A stretch of DNA of 47,948 nt from positions 1 to 47,948 of the forward strand of contig JAQVYH010000008.1 in NCBI GenBank assembly GCA_029004515.1, read 5' to 3'. The notes beneath the pieces were generated by a model, which saw nothing but the letters and a program-made list of their open reading frames with translations, was not told the DNA's origin and did no database searches. This document shows positions 25,217 through 33,312 of the stretch, one piece after another (the stretch's first letter is position 1; the number at the start of each line of letters is the position of its first letter). Source of the stretch: Eubacteriales bacterium. GTDB lineage: Bacteria; Bacillota; Clostridia; Monoglobales; UMGS1388. A program made the position numbers and the translations under genes.

Positions 25217-25477
25217 ATGGAGGCAACAACAACGCTTGCGTATCTCTTTGGTGGGGTAATGATTTATGCGATTATCTGGATTTTCTACAAACCATTAAAA
25301 GGGCTTATGCATCTTGCGGTAAGGAGCGCCATTGGTTGTGGCGTGCTTGTGGTATTTAATCTATTTACAGGCATAACCCATATAAGCCTTGGTGTAAATC
25401 TAATCACAGCATTTATAACAGGTGTGCTAGGCGTTCCGGGTCTTGCAATGATGATTATACTAAAACAAATGATATGA
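25217..25477 (+). CDS. bofA: BofA-like protein (pro-sigma-K processing inhibitor family)
   Basis: An 86-aa membrane protein with two or three hydrophobic segments and the C-terminal block VNLITAFITGVLGVPGLAMMI, diagnostic of the BofA family. In Bacillus, BofA holds the SpoIVFB protease inactive so that sigma-K is released late. It lies between phoH and the YhaO-like gene, where ybeY/dgk/era genes are more usual. GGAGGCAATGT precedes the start region. The partner SpoIVFA/FB is not in the window. Confidence 0.85.
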   Translation: MEATTTLAYLFGGVMIYAIIWIFYKPLKGLMHLAVRSAIGCGVLVVFNLFTGITHISLGVNLITAFITGVLGVPGLAMMIILKQMI

Positions 25478-25487
25478 GGTTATTAAA

Positions 25488-26525
25488 ATGGAAAGCATCA
25501 AAATTTTACACACAGGTGATTTGCACCTGACAGATAAAAAGGGCGATGTTCAGGCAAAGGTCTTTTCAAAGATTATATCCATCGCAAAGAGGGAAGCGGT
25601 AGATGCCCTTCTTATTGCAGGGGACCTTTTTGACTATGCCTTTGGTGATATGTCCGAAAAGAGCTATATGGCATCTATGCTTTCGCAGATTCCTGATATT
25701 CCTGTATTTATGGTAACAGGCAATCATGATAATCTTTCTTTTTATAAGGATATTCAGCTTCCTGAAAACGTACACCTTTTTGGCAACGAGATAGACAAGG
25801 TTTCCCTTGGCAAGTGCGATATATATGGTGTTAGCTTCAAGGATAGCAAAAGTGATGAGAGCCTTATTAAAGACTTCCATGTGGAGGACGATAGCAGAAT
25901 CAATATTCTTCTTATGCATGGTGATTTGGACTCCGTATCAAGTTATAACCCAATCACGCCAAAGGAGCTTGCACAGACAGGGGCAGACTATGTTGCCCTT
26001 GGGCATATCCACACAAGCAAGGGCGTTGGCAAGGTGGGTAGCACCTTTTATGCATACTGTGGTACACCACAGGGAAGAGGCTTTGACGAGCTTGGGACAA
26101 AGGGTGTGCTACTTGGACAGGTGCATAAAGGCTTTGTGGAGCTTGAGATGGTGCCAACAAGTGAATACACATATGAAGAGATTGAGCTTGACATTTCAGG
26201 CCTTGAGGATTATAACCAAATAGCAAAGAGAATAAGGGATAATACAAGTAGCAATAATTATTATAAAATACATCTTATAGGCAATTTTGCAGGTGGATTT
26301 AATCTTAATTGTGACCGTATTATAAATCTTCTTGAGGAATATCCTGTAGTTAAGCTTTATGACGAAACAGGCACAGATTATGATATTAATTCCATCAGAC
26401 AGGAGCAGACATTAAGAGGATTTTTTGTTAATGCTCTTGCAGATGACCCAGAGGCTACAGAGGCGATAAAGCTTGGTCTTATGGCACTTGATGGCAAGGA
26501 TATAAGTTTAGGTGATGACAAATGA
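25488..26525 (+). CDS. SbcD/YhaO-like DNA repair exonuclease (metallophosphoesterase)
   Basis: A 345-aa protein with all five metallophosphoesterase motifs in order: GDLHL, GDLFD, GNHD, LLMHGD and GHIHTS. It resembles the nuclease subunit of SbcCD or the Bacillus YhaO. The next gene, an SMC-like ATPase, overlaps it by 4 nt, so the two should form a nuclease-ATPase complex on DNA ends. It follows the bofA-like gene by 10 nt. Confidence 0.88.
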   Translation: MESIKILHTGDLHLTDKKGDVQAKVFSKIISIAKREAVDALLIAGDLFDYAFGDMSEKSYMASMLSQIPDIPVFMVTGNHDNLSFYKDIQLPENVHLFGNEIDKVSLGKCDIYGVSFKDSKSDESLIKDFHVEDDSRINILLMHGDLDSVSSYNPITPKELAQTGADYVALGHIHTSKGVGKVGSTFYAYCGTPQGRGFDELGTKGVLLGQVHKGFVELEMVPTSEYTYEEIELDISGLEDYNQIAKRIRDNTSSNNYYKIHLIGNFAGGFNLNCDRIINLLEEYPVVKLYDETGTDYDINSIRQEQTLRGFFVNALADDPEATEAIKLGLMALDGKDISLGDDK

Positions 26526-28219
26526 TAATTAAAAACATACATATAGACGGTTTTGGCGCCTTAAAGGATAAGGATTATTCCTTTGAGGACGGACTTAATA
26601 TTATCAGTAGTGATAATGAAACAGGCAAGACTACCATTGCAGAATTTATCCGTGCAATGCTCTATGGTTTTGATGGACGTGCAAGGGATATAAGGGAGAA
26701 TCCACGCAAACGATACCTCCCCGCCGATGGCGGAGTAATGGGCGGACGAATGGAAGTTAAAGACAGGGAAAGAATATATATTATTCAGCGTAGCTTTGGA
26801 AAAACCGCCGCATCGGACAAGCTTTCTGTGACTGATAGTGTTACAGGAAAACAGCTTGATGTTGACCCATCTGCTTTAACAGGACTTGATAGTGAGGAGT
26901 TTAGCAAAACTCTTTATATAAAACAGCTTAGCACCAAGGTTGAGGATAGCAAGGACGACCAGATTAGACAGCGCCTTATTAACCTTTGTCAGACAGGTGA
27001 TGAGGAGCTTTCATATCAGTCCGCTATGGCACGACTTGATGATGCAAACAAACAGCTTATAAGCAGAGGTAAGGGACTTATCCCACAGCTTAACTCACAG
27101 CTTGATAAGCTACATCGTGAAAGAGCACTCTCTTTAGGTGCTGATGATGAAAGATTACGCCTTGAAAGACAGCTTGCTGAAGCAAAGGAGCTTCGTGATA
27201 AGACAGTAGATGCTCCTGCTCAGGAAAGCCGCGAGGCGCAGTTCTATGAGATGTACGAGAAGTGGCGTAGCGCAAGACAGCAAGAAGAAGAGGAATGCAA
27301 GGCAGAACATGACGAGCTTTATGAGAAGGTAAAGAAGGAGCTTTCTGCATCAGTTCGTTGGGCGACTATAAATGCTGTTATTGCGTCCTTATCATTAGCT
27401 GGGCTTATATACTTTATGATTAAGGGTTACAGCTTGTATCTTCCAATCCTTTTAACACTTGCCTTTGGTGGTATGTGCCTAAAAAGAATCACAGAACAGA
27501 AGGATTTACGAAGCTATCTAACTGAAAATCAACAATACTCTTGCAAAAAGTTTGAAAATGATGTAAAATATAGTGAATGGTTCTGTCAGGAACTGGGAAC
27601 TGATGATTTTGACATGGTTCTTCCAATGATAAAGGAGTATGGCGACAACCTTCGCTCAAGGGAGAAGTCCTCTCGTGACAAGGCTGTGTCCTCTGCAGAA
27701 AGAGTAAAGGAGCTTGAGGGCAAGATTGCCTCTATCAATACTCGCCCTGTTGGTGTGATTGATGACGAGATTGCAAATCTTGAAGAAAAGCTTGGTCTTT
27801 ATGAAAAGAGAACAGCTCACCTTATCAAGGCAAAGAACGCCCTTGAAAAAGCATTCCACCAGACCGAACAGAACTTTGCTCCATTGATTACAAATTCGGC
27901 TTCTCCTATTCTTGAAGGGGTGACCGACGGAGCATATACAAAGCTTTTATCAGATAATATCTACACATTATCAGCTGTTAAAGGTGATGGAAGTGTAGTA
28001 AGCGGTGACTATCTCAGCACAGGTTGTTATGACCAGATATATTTTGCGCTGCGAATTGGCATAATAAAGCTTATGGCACCTGATATGCCTATTATCCTTG
28101 ATGATGCTTTTGCGTACTATGATGACAAAAGGCTAGAAAAGACAATGGCAGTTCTTAAGTCATTGCAAAATCAGATAATTCTATTTTCCTGTCATGGACG
28201 GGAGCTAAACTTTAAATAA
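26522..28219 (+). CDS. SbcC/YhaN-like ATPase, short and with membrane segments
   Basis: A 565-aa SMC/Rad50-like ATPase. Residues 1-60 hold IDGFGALKD and the Walker A-like DNETGKTT. The C-terminus has LSTGCYDQIYFALR (ABC signature-like) and MPIILDDAFAYYDD (Walker B and D-loop). Coiled-coil regions lie near residues 190-270 and 380-450. Between them, residues about 287-325 contain two hydrophobic segments, as in YhaN, suggesting membrane attachment. Bacillus YhaN is much longer (about 960 aa), so the coiled coil here is strongly shortened. Confidence 0.83.
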   Translation: MIIKNIHIDGFGALKDKDYSFEDGLNIISSDNETGKTTIAEFIRAMLYGFDGRARDIRENPRKRYLPADGGVMGGRMEVKDRERIYIIQRSFGKTAASDKLSVTDSVTGKQLDVDPSALTGLDSEEFSKTLYIKQLSTKVEDSKDDQIRQRLINLCQTGDEELSYQSAMARLDDANKQLISRGKGLIPQLNSQLDKLHRERALSLGADDERLRLERQLAEAKELRDKTVDAPAQESREAQFYEMYEKWRSARQQEEEECKAEHDELYEKVKKELSASVRWATINAVIASLSLAGLIYFMIKGYSLYLPILLTLAFGGMCLKRITEQKDLRSYLTENQQYSCKKFENDVKYSEWFCQELGTDDFDMVLPMIKEYGDNLRSREKSSRDKAVSSAERVKELEGKIASINTRPVGVIDDEIANLEEKLGLYEKRTAHLIKAKNALEKAFHQTEQNFAPLITNSASPILEGVTDGAYTKLLSDNIYTLSAVKGDGSVVSGDYLSTGCYDQIYFALRIGIIKLMAPDMPIILDDAFAYYDDKRLEKTMAVLKSLQNQIILFSCHGRELNFK

Positions 28220-28234
28220 GGAGTGAAGCGTAAT

Positions 28235-28615
28235 ATGAAACCTACATTAGAGAACAGTATTGGTACAATTTCTATCTCCAACGGTGTTATTGCAGGTATC
28301 TGCGAGGTAGCACTCAAGGATTGCTATGGCGTTGTGGGTGTTGCTACTTCAAATATTAAAGACAGCATCAAGACATATATGTCAGGTGGTGGCAAAAAGA
28401 AGGGTGTTAATATCTCCACAGAAGCTGATGGTATGATTATCGAGATGTATATTGTGGTTAAATATGGTGTTAATCTTCATACCGTTGCCCAGTCTGTTAT
28501 GAGCACAGTTAAGTATAAGGTTGAAGAATTTACAGACTATAAAGTGAAAAAAGTTTCTGTAAATATCGTAGGCATACTGCTTGATGAGGGAGGTAGTGTC
28601 GTTGAAACTGATTGA
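28235..28615 (+). CDS. yloU: Asp23/Gls24 family envelope stress-type protein (YloU-like)
   Basis: A 126-aa protein with the family segments GTISISNGVIAGICEVAL, DGMIIEMYIVVKYGVNL and VKKVSVNIVGI. Its position directly before a DAK2/YloV gene is the conserved yloU-yloV pairing of Firmicutes. The ATG at 28235 is used, with AAGGAG about 12 nt upstream; a GTG at 28223 touches that site and is less likely. It overlaps yloV by 14 nt. Confidence 0.88.
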   Translation: MKPTLENSIGTISISNGVIAGICEVALKDCYGVVGVATSNIKDSIKTYMSGGGKKKGVNISTEADGMIIEMYIVVKYGVNLHTVAQSVMSTVKYKVEEFTDYKVKKVSVNIVGILLDEGGSVVETD

Positions 28616-30236
28616 TAGCGCTCTCTTTCGCAGTATGGTCATTTCAGGTGCGGCTAATCTTTCCAACCAGCGAAAGCTTGTTGATGATTTAAACGTTTTT
28701 CCTGTTCCTGATGGTGATACAGGTACTAATATGAATATGACATTTTCTGCAGCAGCAGATGCCCTTAATAAGAGTGATGCAGCTACTGTTACAGAGATTG
28801 CAGATATAATAGCTAATGCTACAATCCGAGGCGCAAGAGGTAACTCCGGTGTTATACTTTCACAGCTTTTCAGAGGTATTTCCCGTTCGGTTAAGGATAA
28901 GGCTGAGATTAATGCAGAGGACCTTGCAAATGCTTTTGCCCTTGGTTCAGCAACTGCATATAAGGCGGTTATGAAGCCTACCGAAGGTACAATACTTACT
29001 GTTTCTCGTGAGAGTGCCGAGGATGCAATTAATGTGGCAAAGGAAACAGACGATGTTATCGCTGTTATGGACGCACTTGTTAAGGGAGCAAAAGTTTCCC
29101 TTGATAATACCCCTGAGGTTCTCCCTGTCCTTAAGCAGGCGGGCGTTGTAGACTCTGGCGGTATGGGTCTTTATATAATTATTGAGGGATTTCTTCTTGC
29201 TATGCAGGGTAGTCCTGTAGTAAAGCTCGAACAGGAAGCTCCTCAGCAGTCCACATCTTCTGCTGCTTCTGCACAGGCAGTTATAAGCACAGAGGATATT
29301 CAGTTTGCTTATTGTACAGAGTTCCTTATTAATAATCCTAAAAAAAAGGCAAAGAAGTGCAAGGAGGCATTGAGCCGCCTTGGCGATAGCCTTGTTTTTG
29401 TAGAGGATGAAGATATTATTAAGGTTCATGTTCATACAAATAATCCTGGTTTTGCCCTTCAAGAGGCACTTAAGATTGGTGAAATTTCTAATATTAAGAT
29501 TGAGAATATGAAGCTTCAACATAGTGCAATCCTTTTTGAACAGGAGGGTGCACCTGCTAAAGAAGATATTCCACACAAACAATTTGGTATTGTCTCTGTT
29601 GCCACAGGTGAGGGTATTGAAAACCTCTTTACCGAGCTTGGCGTTGACCAGCTTGTTGCAGGTGGACAGAGTATGAATCCCGGTACAGATGATATCTTGG
29701 CAGCTTGTGAGAAAATCAATGCTGATGTTATTTTTGTGCTTCCAAATAATAAGAATATTATTATGGCAGCGCAGCAGGCGGCGGAGATTTCACAAACCGA
29801 GATTATTGTTATCCCAACCAAGAGTATTCCACAAGGAATAACCGCTGTATTAGGCTTCAGCCCTGATATCTCAAAGGAAGACAACGAGGCATCAATGCTT
29901 GAGATGGTTGCAAGCGTTAAGACCTGCTCTGTAACCTTTGCCTCAAGAACAACTAAATTTGACGATCAGGACATCAATGAAGGTGATATCCTTGGTCTTA
30001 CTGAGGGTAAACTCACCATTGTTGGTAGTGATATCAACGTTGTTGCAAAGGACCTTGTTGCCGAGAACACTCCAGAGGATGGACAGGTGATTACGGTTTA
30101 TTATGGCGAAGATGTAACAAAAGAAGATGCACAAGCTCTTTCAGATGAGCTTGAAGAAATATATGGCGACTGTGATGTAGTTTGTCAGTATGGCGGACAG
30201 CCACTTTACTATTACTTCATTGCTATTGAAGGATGA
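28602..30236 (+). CDS. yloV: DAK2 domain protein YloV (FakA-like kinase)
   Basis: A 544-aa protein. The N-terminal DhaL (kinase nucleotide-binding) domain carries FPVPDGDTGTNM and RGARGNSGVILSQLFRG; a middle domain and a C-terminal DegV-related region (SVATGEGIENLF onward) follow. In Staphylococcus the homologue FakA phosphorylates FakB-bound fatty acids; the DegV/FakB partner is not here. TTG 28602 is chosen (MKLIDSALFRSMVISGA, a normal family start) because GGGAGGT lies upstream. Confidence 0.9.
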   Translation: MKLIDSALFRSMVISGAANLSNQRKLVDDLNVFPVPDGDTGTNMNMTFSAAADALNKSDAATVTEIADIIANATIRGARGNSGVILSQLFRGISRSVKDKAEINAEDLANAFALGSATAYKAVMKPTEGTILTVSRESAEDAINVAKETDDVIAVMDALVKGAKVSLDNTPEVLPVLKQAGVVDSGGMGLYIIIEGFLLAMQGSPVVKLEQEAPQQSTSSAASAQAVISTEDIQFAYCTEFLINNPKKKAKKCKEALSRLGDSLVFVEDEDIIKVHVHTNNPGFALQEALKIGEISNIKIENMKLQHSAILFEQEGAPAKEDIPHKQFGIVSVATGEGIENLFTELGVDQLVAGGQSMNPGTDDILAACEKINADVIFVLPNNKNIIMAAQQAAEISQTEIIVIPTKSIPQGITAVLGFSPDISKEDNEASMLEMVASVKTCSVTFASRTTKFDDQDINEGDILGLTEGKLTIVGSDINVVAKDLVAENTPEDGQVITVYYGEDVTKEDAQALSDELEEIYGDCDVVCQYGGQPLYYYFIAIEG

Positions 30237-30242
30237 TATAGA

Positions 30243-30447
30243 GCTAAATTCGCATTCTGCGAGCTAAATGTTCTCAAAGAACGCTAAATTACTTCGTAGC
30301 TAAATGTGCTATGCACGCTAAAAAGGCGAATTTAATTTAGCTTTACAAAGTGAAATTTAGCTATGAAGCACAAGCGGAATAATTTAGCTTTGTGTTTACA
30401 CAAAATTTAGCTAAAGCCAATTCATGACAACGAAGTTGTCAATTAAT
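30243..30447. repeat. Palindrome-spaced repeat array 1 (GCTAAAT / ATTTAGC)
   Basis: GCTAAAT occurs at 30243, 30263, 30283 and 30299, with GCTAAAA at 30317. Between successive copies lie perfect palindromes of different sequence, all with 3-nt loops: TCGCA-TTC-TGCGA, GTTCT-CAA-AGAAC, TAC-TTC-GTA and GTGC-TAT-GCAC. The second half has the inverted repeat ATTTAGC at 30335, 30355, 30382 and 30405, again separated by palindromes or degenerate ones (TTTGTG-TTTA-CACAAA is perfect). The array ends AATTCAT, GACAAC-GAA-GTTGTC, AATTAAT. It fills the yloV-kduI gap and contains no gene. Confidence 0.9.
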
Positions 30448-30473
30448 TATTTATTATAAAGGAGAAAATTATA

Positions 30474-31304
30474 ATGGATGTTAGAAACCCATCAAGTCCA
30501 TTGGACGCAAAACATTATGATACGGAAAGACTCGCAAAAGAGTATCTTATTACAGACCTCTTCGCACCGGGCGAAGTAAGAATGACATACAGCCACTTTG
30601 ATAGAATCATTGCTGGTAGTATCGTTCCAACAGACAAAGCTCTTACAATCGAAGCTGCTGATGCACTTCGTGCAGATTTCTTCCTTCAGAGAAGAGAAAT
30701 GGGCATTATCAATATTGGTGGTGCAGGTAAGATTACAGTTGACGGTACAGTTTATGACCTTAATCCTCGTGATGGTCTTTATATCGGTATGGGCAACAAG
30801 GATATTGTCTTTGAATCACTTGATCCAAAGGACCCAGCAAAGTTCTATATGAACTCTTGCCCGGCTCACAAGACATACCCAACAGTGCATATTGACATTA
30901 CAAAGGCAAAGAAGGTTCCATGTGGCACAGTTGAAGAATGTAACAAGAGAGTTATCAACCAGTACATTCATCCTGAGGTTATGGATTCTTGTCAGCTTTC
31001 AATGGGTCTTACCCAGCTTGAGGTTGGTAGCGTTTGGAACACAATGCCTTGTCATACTCACGAAAGAAGAATGGAAGTATATCTTTACTTCAACATGGAC
31101 CCAGACACATGCGTATTCCATATGATGGGGGAACCAACACAGACAAGACATATTATCATGAGAAATGAGCAGGCAGTTATCTCTCCAAGCTGGTCAATCC
31201 ACAGCGGTTGCGGTACAAAGAACTATACATTTATCTGGGGTATGTGTGGTGAAAACCAGACATTTACAGATATGGATGGTATTAAGATGACTGACCTTAG
31301 ATAA
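30474..31304 (+). CDS. kduI: 5-dehydro-4-deoxy-D-glucuronate isomerase
   Basis: It converts 5-keto-4-deoxyuronate, from unsaturated galacturonide or glucuronide, to 2,5-diketo-3-deoxygluconate. The 276-aa cupin has the zinc-site block MPCHTHERRMEVYLYF and a later SIHSGCG histidine, as in the E. coli enzyme. GGAGAAAATTATA precedes the ATG. It starts the pectin/uronate group: kduI, kduD, then two accessory genes and KDPG aldolase. Confidence 0.96.
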   Translation: MDVRNPSSPLDAKHYDTERLAKEYLITDLFAPGEVRMTYSHFDRIIAGSIVPTDKALTIEAADALRADFFLQRREMGIINIGGAGKITVDGTVYDLNPRDGLYIGMGNKDIVFESLDPKDPAKFYMNSCPAHKTYPTVHIDITKAKKVPCGTVEECNKRVINQYIHPEVMDSCQLSMGLTQLEVGSVWNTMPCHTHERRMEVYLYFNMDPDTCVFHMMGEPTQTRHIIMRNEQAVISPSWSIHSGCGTKNYTFIWGMCGENQTFTDMDGIKMTDLR

Positions 31305-31349
31305 GTACATATACAAAGGTAGCGACAATAAGAGAGGAAGATGTTAATT

Positions 31350-32147
31350 ATGTTAAAGAATTTCAGCCTTGAAGGCAAAATTGCGCTTATAACAGGCGCA
31401 TCATACGGTATCGGCTTTGCAATTGCACAGGCATATGCACAGGCAGGTGCGACAATTGTATTCAACGATATCAAGCAGGAATTTGTTGATAAGGGCATTG
31501 AAGCATACAAAGCAGAAGGTATCGACGCTCATGGTTATGTTTGCGATGTAACTGATGAGGATGCTGTTAACGAACTTGTTAAGAAGGTAGAAGAAGAAGT
31601 TGGCGTTATTGATATCCTTGTTAACAACGCTGGCATCATTAAGAGAATCCCAATGCATGAAATGACAGCAGCTGAATTCCGTCAGGTTATCGATGTTGAC
31701 CTTAACGCTCCATTTATCGTATCAAAGGCTGTTATCCCTTCAATGATTAAGAAGGGTCACGGTAAGATTATTAACATCTGCTCAATGATGAGTGAACTTG
31801 GTCGTGAAACAGTTTCAGCTTATGCTGCAGCTAAGGGCGGTCTTAAAATGCTCACAAAGAACATTGCTTCTGAATATGGTGAATTCAACATTCAGTGTAA
31901 CGGTATCGGACCTGGATATATTGCAACTCCACAGACAGCTCCTCTTCGTGAGACGCAGGCTGATGGCTCAAGACATCCATTCGATAGCTTTATTATTGCA
32001 AAGACTCCTGCTGCTCGTTGGGGTGAACCTGAGGACCTTGCAGGCCCTGCAATCTTCCTTGCATCAGATGCATCTGACTTTGTAAATGGTCATGTACTCT
32101 ATGTTGATGGTGGTATCCTTGCTTATATTGGCAAGCAGCCTAAATAA
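31350..32147 (+). CDS. kduD: 2-dehydro-3-deoxy-D-gluconate 5-dehydrogenase (SDR family)
   Basis: It reduces 2,5-diketo-3-deoxygluconate to 2-keto-3-deoxygluconate with NAD(P)H. SDR signatures are TGASYGIG near residue 16, NNAG near 90, and the Ser-Tyr-Lys triad in SMMSELGRETVSAYAAAKGG. ATG 31350 (265 aa) is preferred because GAGGAAG lies 9 nt upstream; the ATG at 31341 touches that site. It follows kduI closely and ends at a terminator. Confidence 0.94.
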   Translation: MLKNFSLEGKIALITGASYGIGFAIAQAYAQAGATIVFNDIKQEFVDKGIEAYKAEGIDAHGYVCDVTDEDAVNELVKKVEEEVGVIDILVNNAGIIKRIPMHEMTAAEFRQVIDVDLNAPFIVSKAVIPSMIKKGHGKIINICSMMSELGRETVSAYAAAKGGLKMLTKNIASEYGEFNIQCNGIGPGYIATPQTAPLRETQADGSRHPFDSFIIAKTPAARWGEPEDLAGPAIFLASDASDFVNGHVLYVDGGILAYIGKQPK

Positions 32148-32161
32148 TTAATATCTAATTA

Positions 32162-32187
32162 GAAAAAACGCTCTAGGGCGTTTTTTC
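32162..32187 (+). terminator. Rho-independent terminator after kduD
   Basis: GAAAAAACGC and GCGTTTTTTC form the stem, closing the kduI-kduD unit. Confidence 0.9.
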
Positions 32188-32220
32188 TGGTATTTACTAT
32201 TTGAGAGGAAAAGTAATATT

Positions 32221-33012
32221 ATGAATAGTCTTACACTTAAAGTGTGCTCTGCTGACGGAACAGTAAAGGCAGAAAATACACAGCCTGACAGAGTAATGCT
32301 TGTTTTTAATGATGAGTATCAGGATGGCGACTACATAACTTTTGAAGTGGAAAAACCAGATGTTTTCGTTGTTCTTATGTTTGACGATGCTATTGGTGAA
32401 TCATTCGTTTATATGAAGGGTAACATGGCATCCTTTGAAGTTCCATTTGATGAAAAGAAGGTTTGTTATCAGCCAAAATGCTTTACTGGCAATATGCATC
32501 TTATGTCAGCTCGTATTGCGGAGCAGTATGAAGTTGATGTATATAAAAACCTTGCGCTTAATAAATATGACCAACACGGTGAAAGAGACATGTTTCCCCA
32601 CGCTTCAGCTAATGTTGAAACAAGAGGTGAATCAGTTTTTGCTGCAAAGAATGCTATTAATGGCAACTGTGAAAACCACAGCCACGGCTTCTGGCCATAT
32701 GAATCTTGGGGAATCAATCGTGACCCTGACGCTGAAATGAAGGTTGAATTTGGCAGAAAGGTAAAGACTGACAAAATCGTTATTTACACTCGTGCAGACT
32801 TCCCTCATGATGCTTGGTGGGAGCAGATTACCCTTACATTCTCTGATGGCAGCGCCCTTACCTGTGATCTTGAAAAGAGTGATAAAGGTCATGTCATCAC
32901 ATTTGAGCCTAAAACAATAGAGTGGCTCACATTTGGTAAGCTTATTAAGGCTGATGATCCATCGCCATTCCCTGCACTTAGTCAGCTCGAAGTATATGGC
33001 TACGAAGCTTGA
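32221..33012 (+). CDS. Uncharacterised protein with C-terminal discoidin-like carbohydrate-binding fold
   Basis: A 263-aa protein without signal peptide or membrane segment. Residues about 125-260 resemble an F5/8 type C (discoidin-like) beta-sandwich: NLALNKYDQHGERD, then AAKNAINGN, FGRKVKTDKIVIYTRADFPHDAWW and a terminal LSQLEVYGYEA. The N-terminal half is not recognised. Its place between kduD and a LUD-domain gene suggests a part in uronate metabolism or sensing. Absence of a secretion signal is unusual for a binding domain of this type. Confidence 0.65.
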   Translation: MNSLTLKVCSADGTVKAENTQPDRVMLVFNDEYQDGDYITFEVEKPDVFVVLMFDDAIGESFVYMKGNMASFEVPFDEKKVCYQPKCFTGNMHLMSARIAEQYEVDVYKNLALNKYDQHGERDMFPHASANVETRGESVFAAKNAINGNCENHSHGFWPYESWGINRDPDAEMKVEFGRKVKTDKIVIYTRADFPHDAWWEQITLTFSDGSALTCDLEKSDKGHVITFEPKTIEWLTFGKLIKADDPSPFPALSQLEVYGYEA

Positions 33013-33014
33013 TT

Positions 33015-33091
33015 GCGAGGAACAATAAACCGCACTTAACGAACGAACCTCACCTCTCGTAGTATATATAAGTGTATGGATGCGAGGCGTA
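33015..33091 (+). repeat. Short repeat element, copy E (partial relative of copy D)
   Basis: GCGAGGAACAATAAA at 33015-33029 is identical to the left end of copy D (43993-44007). It is followed by GCAC, CGAAC and CCTCACCTCTCG in the same order, but the CCTTCGGG tail and right inverted end are replaced by GTATGGATGCGAGG. It begins 3 nt after the upstream stop and leads directly into palindrome array 2, as D leads into array 3. Confidence 0.6.
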
Positions 33092-33092
33092 A

Positions 33093-33295
33093 ATGAATTG
33101 CATTTGCAATGCATGAATTGAACCCTGCGGTTTCATGAATTGTGTCTGGCGACACATGAATTGCACCCAGTGCATTAATGGAGAAAATCCTGTGGATTTT
33201 CAACCATAATGAATTCCAACGGAATTCAATTCATGGAGCGATAGCGAGAATTCACGGTGATAGCCAATTCATGACAATAATGATTGTCAATTCAT
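33093..33295. repeat. Palindrome-spaced repeat array 2 (ATGAATT / AATTCAT)
   Basis: ATGAATT occurs at 33093, 33113, 33135, 33156 and 33209, and the inverse AATTCAT at 33228, 33266 and 33289. Between them lie GCATT-TGC-AATGC, a bulged GAACC-CTGC-GGTTTC, GTGTC-TGGC-GACAC, GCAC-CCA-GTGC, GAAAATCC-TGT-GGATTTTC, GAATTCC-AAC-GGAATTC and GACAAT-AATG-ATTGTC. A 24-nt stretch at 33231-33254 recurs in array 3 with one difference. The right end runs into the GGAG used as ribosome site by the next gene. Confidence 0.9.
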
Positions 33296-33312
33296 TAATG
33301 GAGTGAATACAT

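Noticed and set aside
28947-29582. Minus-strand ORF of 211 aa opposite yloV
   Set aside because: It is fully inside a well-supported gene, has a composition typical of antisense frames (Cys, Ile, Asn rich), and has no ribosome site or recognisable domain.
30243-30447. CRISPR array
   Set aside because: The repeat is only 7 nt, the intervals are palindromes of 9-20 nt rather than unique protospacer-like sequence, the repeat inverts half way, and no cas gene is near.
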